A DNA stretch of 64,000 bases from Isoetes taiwanensis (lineage: Eukaryota > Streptophyta > Lycopodiopsida > Isoetales > Isoetaceae): the NCBI GenBank assembly GCA_021234155.1, contig JAJEKV010000011.1:14671255-14735254 (forward strand), in the 5' to 3' direction. Positions 21,441 to 33,099 of this stretch are shown here, in pieces; within the stretch, counting starts at the first letter, position 1, and every line of letters starts with the position of its first letter. A program made the translations under genes and the position numbers. Below the pieces are notes generated by a model. It did no database searches. It was not told the origin of the DNA and saw only the letters and a program-made list of their open reading frames with translations.

Positions 21441-22395
21441 CGCTGTAATTTGATTTCAACATTCTTTTCTTCGCTTTTGACTAATGGCACCGTAATTGTT
21501 AATCATACTCTCCTTGCTCCGGTGGTTTAGGCACGCATCCGACACCGGCCTGTGAGCATCCCGCCAGGCATCACAGAGACCGCCCCAGCGACGTATCCAA
21601 AATTTCAAAGGCGGAAGAAATACCGCTTAAGCACGCATCCCTGGCCACGCTACACTCTTGCCCTGCCTTTGGGACAAGGTTGCTCGCGAATTCAGAGGTT
21701 GCTCGCTACACCCTGGGGATAAAGAACAGGCGAAGAACAAAGAGAAAGTCCAGGAAGCTCAAGGCATATTGCAAGCATTGCATAACATCCACGGAGGTTG
21801 GGGAAGGAGCATATTCGATGAAAGGTCATGGGGAGGCGAGTGGAGAAGCTCGGGGTGGACAGGTCGGCCGGTAGCTCCAGAGGCACCTCCACGTGAGGCA
21901 TTCCACACTCTTCAGGTTGCCCCCAAGGCTTACAGACGGCATGAAGAAGCGCCACAAGTTAATCCCCTAAGGTGGACCACCTACCAAGATGATGTAATCA
22001 GAGGTGACAAAGAAGACCGCCATGGTCTCTGGCGTCCAGATGTAAAATACATTGTATCTGTTCAATTTATTAATAAAAATTCTTTTTCAACTACATCTTT
22101 GGTTTCAAACTTTAATGAATTTCCTTTGTTTCAGTTGCATTGTTTTTGTTCTCGACTCGCGAACCTGGGAAAACTGCAGCACAGCTCGGATTCAGAGTTT
22201 TATTCAAAAATTCGAATTAAGGATAGTTTTCGGGTCGGGGTGCTACTTTTTATGTAAATTAACCGGGTTCCGAAAAAAAATGGGAATGGAATGAGTCCCA
22301 CTTTAATTAAATATGACTTAAGATATATTTTCTGTATTGCAAGGATCTAATATTTGAGCATAACAAAATGCCTAAGTGAGATTATCATCATCCAG

Positions 22396-22814
22396 GCAAT
22401 GGAGACAGCCTCGCTACCTACCGAGGCCAAAATGTGGAGGTAGTGCAAACATACAATTACCTGGGGGAGTTCAATACAACCAAACATATTGGGATACTTG
22501 TATTAGACAGCGGGCGACGGCAAGTTGGAAAGCAGTATGCAGTGCAGAATGACTGTCACAATGTAGAGCTTTACAATTGGCCACACCAATACCATTCGTT
22601 CAGGATGTTGGTAGAGCGAGTTCTTCTTATGGAGTGGAAATATGGGACAGGTGTTATCACTGGGGATGATTTAGAATGGATACAGAAAGCCTTTTGGTCC
22701 CAACCACTTGGAATCAAGTCCATAGGTCCATATCAGATTCTTCTGCAAGAGGCCAGGTTCTTACCTCTCCAAAGAGCTACTATGGAGCATCACATCATAT
22801 ACTACCAGAAAGTG
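22396..22814 (+). CDS. Clean candidate exon, 139 codons, unknown function
   Basis: The open frame runs from a CATCCAG acceptor (AG 22394-22395) to a GTAAGC donor at 22815 without a stop. It begins NGDSLATYRGQNVEVVQTYN and includes GILVLDSGRRQVGKQYAVQN and KYGTGVITGDDLEWIQKAFW. Good splice consensus on both sides and uninterrupted frame favour a real exon. I do not recognise the family, and no adjoining exon is evident. It lies 77 bp outside the inverted repeat at 22295-22319. Confidence 0.45.
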
Positions 22815-22963
22815 GTAAGCATGGGGGATTCACGCCTTCCAAACCTTACATACACAATGATATTGGGTCCATAATGCCTTAAAGCATATTGGAAAGAGAA
22901 ATGAGCCACCTGGTTGTCTAAATGGAATGTACAGAAATGCAGGTGCATAAAGGTGCATAACAA

Positions 22964-23075
22964 TAAGATAAGATAAGATAAGAAATTTTTACGTCCACGG
23001 GAACCCAACGGGTTATGGGACGGCACATGCAAGGGCAACAGCCCATCTAAAACCTGGGGACTAGGCCCCATCACA
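22964..23075 (-). mobile_element. Likely 3' end of a non-LTR retroelement with (TCTTA)n tail
   Basis: On the minus strand a GC-rich segment (GGGGCCTAGTCCCCAGG ... GTTGCCCTTGCATG ... GTGGACGTAAAAATTTC) ends in four TCTTA repeats. This abrupt composition change with a short simple-repeat tail is typical of plant LINE or SINE 3' ends. The 5' end and any coding region are not visible. Confidence 0.4.
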
Positions 23076-23079
23076 GTTG

Positions 23080-24735
23080 TTTGAACCAGTAACCGGACAT
23101 ATGTTTCCAAAGTAAGCTTTGGGATAACATTGCTTTGGAGTTTGTTAAAATCTCCAGATTAATGCCACAGCAGGACCGGTTAACACATCTACTTATGGAA
23201 AGCATAAAGCGACTGCGTAGAGGTGAATCAAAATCGGATGCCACATAAGCATGGGTAGGATTGAAGAAAAAGCGAATGCGCTTTTGTATTGAATCCAAAG
23301 ATCAGAGAAAATTGCTCATTAAGCATGTAACTGCGTAGCTTAGTATTACAATATTTGTTGGAATCTATAAACTATGATACTGTTTGCCAGTATCACAATT
23401 ATGATTGGAATCACCGCAATCATAAATCCTAAAAAACATCCTTCATGTAATAACATCCATAAAAACTGAGGAATGTCAGAATTTTAGTAAGTCCTTCTTA
23501 GAACACAAACAACTAACATAAACCCTTCACGTACACCATGTGCAATAACTCTCCATGGACCATTTCTCCTCAATACCTTATCCCTGCATCCTAAACTTTT
23601 TCAGATGAATGTAATAACTTTCAAAAAGCCTCATTTAAACTTGCTTAATTAAACATGCATCCCAATTTGATTAAGGATTTGGATGGTCATCCCTAGAAGA
23701 CACAAGAGTTTTTGAATCATGTGGTTCATTCAGACGAAGCGTTTGGCAGCTTTTATGGATTACGGCACTTTTACCTACAACTTTGTCTCGATTGAGATGA
23801 ATTAGAAACACAGAACTCCATTGTATTGGTTAGTTCTCTTACAATGGTTTTGCCGAATGAAATGCAAGATTGGAACTATTTCCACTTCTACTTAAACTTT
23901 GCTCATGCACATGTATGCCTTAAAGTTTCATTCCTACTTTAAGTGCAAGGTCTGTTGTCTTATCCTTCATGTGGATATCCATTTTTCGTCTCGCTTCAAT
24001 TACAACCCTACAAAAACCCTTCCCATCTTACCACTTTGTTCTCCAATGCCCACAATTACATTTACGCAAACTCCATCGCAACTAGACATTTCACATATCC
24101 ATGACTAATGCCTATCAAAAATACCCTTCACATCTTAGCACTTTGCCTCCTATACAATGCAATCCCTTTATCCATGTAGATGACCATAAATGTCGGTGAT
24201 TTTCATGATTTAATTGTAAGACAATGAGTATCACACAAATAGTTTATTGCAAACTACAATACTCTTTCAGAAATACCAAGGCATGAATTGTCGGATACAG
24301 TGTGTTGTACTTTCTCCATGAACCATCATGTTGAGACTTCGAACACTTTTCTTTGACCAACTACAACCAAAACCTTATTAGTTATAGAAGAATATTTCGA
24401 ATTTAGGATTGTAAATGCCTCAGTAACATGATTCCTCTTGTTATTGACATAATCACTTAGGTTTGGAGAAGATTGCGAGACTACAATCATTCCTCTAATA
24501 CCTTCATTGCACTTACCTCTAATACCCTCATTCATCTACGCACTCCACTACATCTACCAATTCAATTTCACCTACATATTTCATTCCACTTATTCAATCA
24601 TGTCCGTTCATATTTCATCCCATAAATCGATTCCATTCCACTTATACATTCCATTGTCTACCCTTTTCTTGTCCATGTTTAATGCCCAACGTTGCCAAGG
24701 CACACGTTTCTAGTCCATACACATGACGTAAAAAA

Positions 24736-24804
<69 letters not shown>

Positions 24805-25340
24805 AACACATATATATATAACTCTTTGTTAACATAATAATTGATGATTTGACCAAATTTTTAAACAAACAAACTAGCCTATACATTGTGATATATTCCT
24901 CTACCATATTGTAAAGATATTGCCATATAGTTACATAGTCAATGGGAATGATAATTCACTTTGAAACTGTAGAGAAGTTGACATATTTTGAAAGAGGTTG
25001 CTTAAGGATAAATTCATATGAGCTATTTCATTCGTGGCTGGCCCTCACTATCTCAAAGCCATCATTCCTTCCTTTCCCTTGTGTTTCCATGAGACCAAGC
25101 CTAACCTTGAATCAATTTCTTAGCACGGCAAGCTTTTCTACATTTAAACCAGACCCTAATAAAAAGGACAAATAACTCGTTAGATTTTTTCTTTCAAAGT
25201 GTAGGCTAGTTCAATAGTAGGCCATGGTCGAACATTTGGTTTAACACACAAAGAATATATGCCAAAGAAATTGCATGTAGTGTAGGGCACGGCGGACTAT
25301 TATTTATTTGGCATGTTGTTTAGTTCGTGCCATGATCTGC
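23080..25340. other. AT-rich intergenic stretch, no supported gene
   Basis: Only short frames are present. The single clear feature is the microsatellite at 24736-24804. Confidence 0.5.
24736..24804. repeat. Microsatellite (CTAT)n, about 17 copies
   Basis: An uninterrupted tetranucleotide run of 69 bp, followed by a short TA run. Its purity suggests it is young and polymorphic. Confidence 0.98.
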
Positions 25341-25341
25341 A

Positions 25342-26307
25342 ATGACTCAATATATTGAGGCAGCGCATTTGCTGTTTGACAAGAGTGCCCAAAAGGTCGT
25401 CAAACAACCTAACGAGTCTCTCGATCTCCTCCTTACCAAAGCAACTGAAGCATTAGGCATTAATCATGTTACAAATTTCAACGTTGCTGTCTGTGGTTGC
25501 CACGGCAGTGGTAAATCCACCTTCATCCTGTTGAATTGTTAATCAACCCTTCACTTAAATTGTTCATACTCTGTTGCAGATGTAGGTGTTATCAAATTCA
25601 CTGATGGCATAATCAGTTACATAAATACCGATTTCCCCAACTTAGTCTTCTGGGAAATGCCAGATTTAGGCATGGACAATCTTAAGGGGCCTGAAGAAAA
25701 TTACTTCATGGATAAAAAGCTCTATGCTTTTGATTGCATTCTCATTCTTATTAGTAGTACATTTTCTGATTTAGACGCTCAAATTGCTATTGCTGCCAGT
25801 AACTGGAACAAGCCATTTGCAATGGTTAAAACTAAAGCAGATGTTCATGCAAAGGACATAGCCCTGGCAGAAAGATGCTACATGAATATAGCTGGTGTTA
25901 TTCTTAGACTTGAAATAAACAGAAGCTTGGAAGAGCAGCCCAAGATGCCAGATTCAACACCCTTCTTTATAATCAATTCCTTGACCTACAATGAGCATTA
26001 CAGCTATCAATACGTGCATGAGAATGGTTATGTAGACAATTCTCTGAAAGAAATAGATGAAGGCCATTTGTTCAACTATGTGATAGATTCTCTGAAGCCA
26101 AGGTTTAATTCTGTGTCTGATTGGAAGCTTAACAATCAAGTCCAAGAAGATGATGAGGATGAATATGGTTTTACTCCTTTTCAATTTGAAGATGGAGATG
26201 AAGGTGATGACTACAATAATAGTTATGAGCATGATGGCCACAGCAATGGTTATGATGACATGATTGAGGTCCTTGGGGCTCTCCTCTTCATTTCGTCACT
26301 CAACTAA
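25342..26307 (+). pseudogene. IRG-like (immunity-related GTPase) reading frame with one internal stop
   Basis: One frame of 321 codons is interrupted only by TAA at 25540-25542. Residues 52-60 form a P-loop (GCHGSGKST) after NFNVAVC. Then follow ADVGVIKFTDGI, FPNLVFWEMPDLGMDN at the place of the IRG G3 region, and TKAD (about 164-167) as G4. The order and spacing fit the IRG/IIGP-type GTPase family. The G3 site reads EMPD instead of the usual DLPG, so hydrolysis may be lost. The C-terminal 50 residues are strongly acidic and the usual C-terminal helical domain is shortened. The stop falls in the variable loop after the P-loop; a mini-intron of about 50 bp is possible but shorter than normal plant introns. 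IRG-like genes are known mainly from animals and some microbes. Confidence 0.65.
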
Positions 26308-28780
26308 AATAACAAGTGTAAATAACATGTGAAAGAAGTATATAATTTAAATGTGTCCAATTTTTAACCTCTAGACATAGAATACAAATGTACATGTACA
26401 AAAAACAGTTCCGTGTTCAATATACCAAACATAACAAGTCAATAGTGCAGTTTCTGCTATAGATGCCTTTATTTCAAAATTTAAGCTCAATTTTTGCTAT
26501 CTTAATCTATTTGATTGTGTATCAGCTGCATCCGTCATTACTACAAGATTTGTTTGATAGGGCATGTTACTAGTGTCTTATTGTAGGTTTTTTGCAGCTC
26601 AAAATCCCAGGTCTCGTATGTCTTGCTACTCCTGTCTTATGCCTGAGTTCAGAACTTTCTGCAATGAAGTCAGAGGCTCACTCTGATACACATTAGAGTT
26701 CAAATTTTCTATAACGAAGACAGATGGAGGGTAGCACGTTATTGCTCTATCTCCATTGACTTGGTATCTGTTGCATGACTCTTTATGTAAAAAAGCTTGT
26801 CTTTTACTTCAAATATATAATATTTTTATAGCTAGAATTCATGCTAAGCAATGCCCTCTAAATCATTTAGGAACCACCTATATATCAGCTGCTAAGGTAA
26901 TTTTTGTAGTGTCTCATGATCTCAGATAGAAATGCCCTTCTGAATTGTAATGGCATCCTACCATGTACCAGGGACTTTAACTCGTGATTCCAAAAGGCAC
27001 TGCTACTCTGATTATTAGTTGGAATATTTTCTCTTAAAGATTAGTGGAACACAGATATGAACGCCACACAATAGAATTCAAGATTGGATGATATGGACTT
27101 TGACTTGATAATCTGCCAAGACAGACAGAAAAAGTCGTGGAATAGTATTCTTTTTTATTGAAAGATGTTTATTGAGGCTGCAAACATTACTTACAACTTA
27201 CAAGTATTTCTCATGTTAGAAAGTAACTCTTTCAATACAAGATGCTGGATCTTGTCTAGATCTTCAATGAAACGGAGTCCGGAAATGTCAAACAAAAAGG
27301 TGGCCAGTTTTAGATTTCAGCACTAGGATTGTAAGCAGAAACAGTATGGAAGCATAACAAATGTTCTAAAAGCTATGAGAAAGTGGAATTAGACTAGTAA
27401 AAGAGAACTCTATCAGATAACAGAACTCGGTGCAATGGAATAGAAAGAATTTGCACTCTTGATGCTAAAATCTGATGCCATTGCGTCCATGATCTTATTC
27501 TCAGCAAATTGCTATACAAAGACCATGCATTGTTCCAGCATGACTGTATAGAAAGAAGAGACTGTATGGCAGCAGATCTACCATAGATTAAGTAAAAAAG
27601 GCAAGAAAATAAAATTTGAAATAAAGTCTTGTTATGAATCTAGAGGCTATTCCTTGCTTGTGCTAAAGTTTCTAAGTAATATGTTTCAACAATATTTAAC
27701 AGTCCTAAGGATGAAAATATTCCAAGTGACTACTCTATAAGACTGCCTAAATCAAATTGGGAATTTAGAATACAACTCTTCAGCCTCTGGATTAGGGGTC
27801 ATGTTTAAGTGTTTTGGATTTAAAAACTTTTAGGACACTAAAGATTATACCAGAAGCATTTAAATGGGAAATAATTGTGGTCATTTATTGCAGTATTCTG
27901 CCGAATTGAAAGCTAAGGTTCAAGGCTCTAGATTATAACACCAAAGCTTGGGATCTGTTCTCAGCATGTGGGATGTAGAAGAAAAATCATTAGACGCATT
28001 GTACAATTTTGATACTCTGCAAGGAATCCTGCCCTTATAATGGAGGTCTGACTTAATATATAAAGCTATTTACATGTGGGTTTGTTCTTTCACAGCAGAA
28101 AGATTGCCAAAATCAGCTTACCTGTTGTAGGGTATTATGAAGCTCATATCAGATTGCCATTTGCATGTGTCAACATGTCCTTTTCGGTGGCTGGAGCACT
28201 TAGCTACCTGAATTGGTGCGTTCACCAGCAAGTTCATTGACATATACCTTCGAAGGATCTTTCAAGACATGGATGTCACCAACCAGGTCCTTATCACTGA
28301 GATCAATGGTCTTTTTCGGGAATATTGCAGTGTACAATGTACCTATTGGGATAGAGCTGCTGTTTAATTTTCGGTAAAGGAAGCATACCAGATGATGCCA
28401 TTTGACAAAATCGTTGCGACATATTCATTCTAATCTAGAGATTATGTGTGGCTAATCAGAGATCTAATTATGCCACGGCTCAATTTATTTGCAGGAACCG
28501 ATTTGCGGCCATAAATTTGAGTATGGGGTAAAAAGCCTTTTATCTCCAGGCCAGCCCTTGAATGAAGACAAGTAAGAAGTTTCTAATCTATGCAAGCAGC
28601 CACATTTACTCATGACTTTTGGATCAGTTTTAGCTTACCGTCCATACGTTTTTAGATCCGAATATTCTTGACTAAACATGTTTTCCGTGTGGACTTGGCC
28701 GCTAGAATACCTGATGAGAAGGAAGAAGGCTTGGTCTTCAATACCTAGCTATTTATAAGAAGCAAGCAACCTTGTGTTAG
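26308..28780. other. AT-rich intergenic stretch
   Basis: No recognised gene or element ends. One open minus-strand segment at 28203-28424 is listed separately. Confidence 0.5.
28203..28424 (-). CDS. Weak candidate exon, 74 open codons
   Basis: Between stops on the minus strand an open frame without an early ATG reads IGTLYTAIFPKKTIDLSDKD then LVGDIHVLKDPSKVYVNELA. Its composition is protein-like, but no good splice pair was established and the length could arise by chance. Confidence 0.2.
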
Positions 28781-28789
28781 AGCAGCGCC

Positions 28790-29011
28790 ATGGTACCGGA
28801 GCTTATAGCAGCTGTAATGATAGCCGTCTTCATTTGGTATGTGATTTTACCTTGCTTCGCAAAAAGAGTTGAGGAGCCCATCAAGCTCAACCAACTTGAA
28901 CGAGATTGGCTTTATGCCCAGATCGGCCTGCAAGCCCAAAAGTGGAATAAAGCTTTAGATGCCGTTAGAAGCCGGCAAAGCACTGGTACAAGTGATTATG
29001 AAGAGCAGTGA
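28790..29011 (+). CDS. Small predicted single-pass membrane protein, 73 aa
   Basis: The ATG is in a good context (GCGCCATGG). A TATTTATAAG motif at about 28749 lies 40 bp upstream and may be the TATA box. Residues 5-22 (LIAAVMIAVFIWYVILPC) form one hydrophobic helix, followed by a charged tail with a LERDWLYAQIGLQAQKW amphipathic stretch. The layout suggests an N-terminally anchored small protein. No family recognised. Confidence 0.4.
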   Translation: MVPELIAAVMIAVFIWYVILPCFAKRVEEPIKLNQLERDWLYAQIGLQAQKWNKALDAVRSRQSTGTSDYEEQ

Positions 29012-29185
29012 CGTTTGATTCTGTAAGTGGCAAATCAATTACAGGCTACAGCAGCTCGCGATCTCAAAAAATCCAATTCAGATTTGTTACAGAAGAAGCA
29101 CGCTGTGAAAATGAAATTGTGTGCTACTTTGAACGGGATGCTTAATCCAGTAGAAATGCTCCTGAGAATAATCCCCAAATCCTTT

Positions 29186-29241
29186 TTTTTTCCTGGGATT
29201 GTTCCTGGGATTTTTCCTGGGATTTTTTTTCCTGTGATTGT
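29186..29241. repeat. CCTGGGATT(T)n short tandem repeat
   Basis: Four imperfect 12-17-bp units of the form TTTTTCCTGGGATTG. Confidence 0.85.
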
Positions 29242-29249
29242 TAAATAGA

Positions 29250-31570
29250 GAATGGAATATGGAAGTTGGTGGATACAACAGGCCATTGAAGAGAAATGGT
29301 CCATGGAGAGTTCTTGGATACATGTGCCTATGTGAAGGGTATACGTCATAAAATGGATCAATTTTTTTTATATATAGCACTTGCAAGTTCAACGAAATAA
29401 ATGAAGCATCCACATTCCTCACAAAGTGTTTGGTAATTCCATAGTTTAAACATGTCTTTAAGTAGTAGATAGACTAACATACTAAATACTCAGCGCATAT
29501 TTAATTATATCACAAAGTTTGATGGACTTTTAAATATTTATAAATGTGGAAAAAGAAGAATACTCCCCAATGTAGTAGAAAAGAAGTGGTTCGTCTCTTA
29601 CTATGCATGCATTATATGCATTATATGAAGAAAAAGGGACGTTGTGACCTAGTACAACAATGAGCCTATTGCACATACAACTACATGAACTTCTCACTTT
29701 GTAAAAGCATGGGATTATGAAATTTGATTTCACAATAAAATCTTTTGTCTATTGTATATATCAGGATAAAAGCCTTTGCCTATTGTATACCATGAGAAAA
29801 TTGAAAATGAGCAGCACTGAAGATTCAGGCTTTGACATCTCCAGAGAATATAAGAACGAAAGTCTTTCATGCGACATATCAGTGAATGCAGGGACAGAAG
29901 TGTAATCCTGATCCATATCCATGGTCTTCTGCTCATCATCAAGCTGCCCTCTCTGCCATGTTCTACCATATCCTACTTTTATCAAAATGCAAGAAGTGCA
30001 AAGACAATTGAACTACATTTTTGCTTGTAAGGAGCATTCTAAAGGAAAAAAATGGCAGATCAGAGTTGCAAAACCACAAAACCACACAAAAGACAAAGGG
30101 AAAAGTAATTGCATGATCATGTGTGACAGGAGAACATAATGTTGTCACCAGTAGAAAGTGAGATCAGGGAGCCCAAACCACTCTCTAGAACTAAAACGAA
30201 AGTCTAAACTCTGCCTCAAACTCTTTGTAAAGATGAAATGCAGTTCTCAAAGCAAAGATAATAATGAAATACACTGACTGTTCCATCTCAGAGAATATAA
30301 GAAGATGAACGGCATAAAGCTTACACTAAGTCAGGTCGAGGAAGAATTTAGACAAAAATGTGGCATGAAGATGCCTGTTGGAAGCAGTACCCTATGTCAC
30401 TACCTGAAGTTCGATGTTCATTGTTGCATCACTACCTGAATAACCATACTCAATGTTGCACAAAGAGGTAACATTGGCATTTTATGATAGCTTCATAAGG
30501 TCGTCCTCCATGAGACAGCTTAAGTCCCCATGGTATCTACAAAAAATATTAATATCCAATGGCATGTTTACTAAAGAACAGATGTAAAGACACCAAGGCA
30601 TGTATTTGGTAAGCTAAAAGATTCATGCAGAATAATAAGAAATTGGAATTATATCTGGCTTGAGACCTTGAAGCTGTATTAGCTGGAGAAACTATCATTG
30701 TTGACCCAAGTGGCTAGAAAGTTATTCCACGCTTCCAGATCTCTTTCTGAGATACCTCTATTCTTTTCAAAACTGAGTGGTTGCCATACATATTTGCTAA
30801 TGCACTTCCTGCAAGAAAGATGTAATCATTGCATATCTGTTAGTTCCTTCTACTGTGAGAAAATAGACCCAATTATTTAGCAACATAATCACACTTATGC
30901 CATGCCAATGCATCATGCCATTTAAGATTCAAGAAAGATAAGATCGTGAGGAGTATTCCACAACAATAACAACAAATCCAGTCATAAAGAAAAAATCCAG
31001 CTTGTCTTTCATGAAATTGATATCAAACTTAAGACTCAAGATATTTGTTAAGCACGCAGAATTAGGGTCCTCTTTCTTCACTTTCCTGTGTCTATAATGG
31101 GGGGAAGTGGTTTACCTAACATCGGCTGTTTAGAGCTCCAATTGTCTGACTCAAAATAGGGAGGATGCAACTGCACACAGATACTAATAATGAACATGTG
31201 CACCTCTATAACTATTTGTACTGTCACCTATGAAACTCTTCTCCAGTCTGCAAAGGTCCTATACCTTCTTCATTCTGCTATAGTCCAAAGCGCATGTTCA
31301 AGAAGTCATCATTTGCAGTGAGTAAGATTGTTGAATGTTAAACTCTAGGCACAACATCCTCAGCATCTTTCTTAGTGGCTGCACATCATGACAACAACAA
31401 AAACTCGGTCTTCAAAGGGAAGAAAAGAAGGAAGAAAAGAAATACCATTAAGCTGGTTAAAAATTAGAGGTAGAGGTAGGAAAGAGCTTCAAATCACAGA
31501 GATCTATACAATAGAGCAAAAGTCCATCTTTGATTATGGTATACCTGCAATAATAATAGATAAATCAGAC
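29250..31570. other. AT-rich stretch without supported gene
   Basis: Only short frames are seen, none with a recognisable domain. Confidence 0.5.
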
Positions 31571-31578
31571 ATACAGGT

Positions 31579-31950
31579 TCAAAAGAGACATACCTCCACT
31601 TGAATTCGTATCAGCAACATTCGACCTATCTCTTTCTTATAGCTGCCGAATTTACATGCAAGTGCAACCTGCCACCAGCGGTAAAAACTTGTATAAGCTA
31701 CAATAACCAGCATGTTCGGGGAACAATCTGAGCCCATTCTTGAAAAACAAAGCTTAATAATCTCACCAGGAATGCTTGCCATAATCTCAGGGAGACCCCC
31801 AGCCATTTTTCGAGGATGCTTATGCCCATCGGCTACATGAATAGGCACCGATTCATCTGTCTATAAAGCCGTTGCAGTTCCAAAGAGCCGATCCAATGAA
31901 GTGGCAGTCAAGAAACGTGAAGAAGCACCCAACCTGTAGGGTTCAGCCAT
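31579..31950 (-). pseudogene. Candidate first exon of unknown protein, with one stop
   Basis: From an ATG at 31950 the minus frame reads AEPYRLGASSRFLTATSLDR, hits TAG at 31863-31861, then continues in the same frame with HPRKMAGGLPEIMASIPGEI and a further 70 codons. The single stop within an otherwise protein-like frame suggests a recent loss. The region upstream (32000-32280) is a plausible 5' flank. I do not recognise the family. Confidence 0.3.
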
Positions 31951-32279
31951 TGCGGCATCTTAGCGCCAAGAGTCCCAACAGCAGAGCAGATGCAGATCCA
32001 CGACTTCCTCCATGTCTTATCGTGGTCGAAGATGAAGCTCGTTAACCTTATGAAAAGCAGTATGCATGTAGCCCAGCTACGACATTCGGATCGATGTGCA
32101 ACATTTGGAGCCCTGAGCTTCTTCATCGTGGAATAGGCATGCCGGATTGGAAGGGGCATGTCGGATTGGAAGGGACGCGAAATCAGAAAGGGGCAAATTG
32201 AAACCCTAAGCAAATGTTCCTGATTTTTGGCAAATCGGAATTGTTTTCCGGCCGCCAAAAAACCCCAAACCATAGGAAA

Positions 32280-32740
32280 TCAAGTTATACGAAAAATCTA
32301 AAAAGTTTTTGGGGTGCCGGGATTGGGTCAGGGCTCTGTTTCAGGTGAGATTGAATAGCCAACAATTGCTGCTTCATGTATATCCTGGTGCTTGGCCGCT
32401 CGTACGACAGCAAGCCTTGCATCTGTGCGTGGCTTGGTTGGTGTGGTTGATTTGGAAGCGGCGGCGGTTGTGGATCTTTCAGGGGATTCAGCAGCCTGCA
32501 GCCTCTCTGATTCCTCGACTCAGGTACAAGCTATTTCAAAGCTTTTTGGTGTTCCCGGGATTAGTAGAGCGGAAGTTTTCCATTTGGCGGGACTTCTTGG
32601 GTGTGGTAGATGGTGATGGCCAGTTTGTACAGCAGTAGAGTTGCAGTTGTTGTGGAGTGTCGAGGTATCACTGTCTCTTTGGGGCAGTTCTCCTTCCTCC
32701 TCACTTGCTTTGTAACATTACCATTCTTTTAATATATTGC
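32280..32740 (+). other. GC-richer stretch with overlapping open frames, unassigned
   Basis: Two plus frames stay open for 74-109 codons here. One reads FGVPGISRAEVFHLAGLLG. No splice or start signals single out a real gene; it may be a transposon remnant. Confidence 0.2.
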
Positions 32741-32837
32741 TGACACAGTTCTTCAAAGAAAAAAAAAAACCAAATTTAAACAATAGATATGCAATGTTGG
32801 TAACCCTATTTTCTAGGGTCAATATTCATACCCAGTT

Positions 32838-33045
32838 TTTGCAATAATCTCTTTGTGAATAATTATCCTCTTTATCTAAAAATATATTCATTTGTACCCC
32901 ATCATATGCAATGTTCATACCCAAATCAATGGTGGTCCCACACATGGCAACAATCCCCCTTTTTATTTTGTAAATTAATTTCCTCTTATTTGAAATTTAT
33001 TGATTTGTCCTCCATTTTCGTATGCAAAGTTAATACCCCATTTCT
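32838..33045. repeat. Dispersed repeat with about 110-bp degenerate units
   Basis: Two degenerate units with GCAATAATC...TTTGTGAAT, AAAATATATTCATTTGTACC and ATGCAATGTTCATACCC-like blocks. The same family recurs at 63590-63735, so it is a dispersed repeat of unknown class. Confidence 0.6.
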
Positions 33046-33099
33046 TATTCTTACCGTATTTCTCATAATCAATACAAGTCCCTTGTTATTTAAGGTCTG

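Larger units (their letters stand above)
14433..22164. repeat. Dispersed perfect palindrome family, core CTCGACTCGCGAGTCGAG
   Basis: Good copies at 14433-14456, 14588-14609, 15033-15058, 15284-15305, 18056-18080, 18112-18137, 18294-18318, 18357-18381, 20101-20123, 21108-21133, 21235-21260 and 21364-21391. Degenerate or half copies at about 14522, 14766, 15437, 15488, 18187, 18246 and 22149. The centre varies (CATG, CGTG, TTCGCG, CAAG) while the arms keep dyad symmetry, so arm pairing seems to be conserved. Most copies lie in apparent non-coding segments, and some are inside local tandem duplications. None was seen outside this island. Confidence 0.9.
9989..22319. mobile_element. Possible 12.3-kb element or composite island bounded by 25-bp inverted repeats
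   Basis: The 25 bp at 9989-10013 recur inverted at 22295-22319 with one mismatch; the shared core is TATTTAATTAAAGTGGGAC. Between them the DNA is GC-richer than both flanks and contains a decayed transposase-like gene, a HAD-phosphatase-like remnant and special palindromes. Further GGGAC motifs follow the left end. A target duplication cannot be defined because the sequence around the end contains palindromic TTAATTAA. It may be one large DNA transposon with captured genes or several insertions. Confidence 0.4.

Noticed and set aside
14433-22164. CRISPR-like array of repeated palindromes
   Set aside because: Spacing is irregular, there are no uniform spacers and no cas genes, and the context is eukaryotic.
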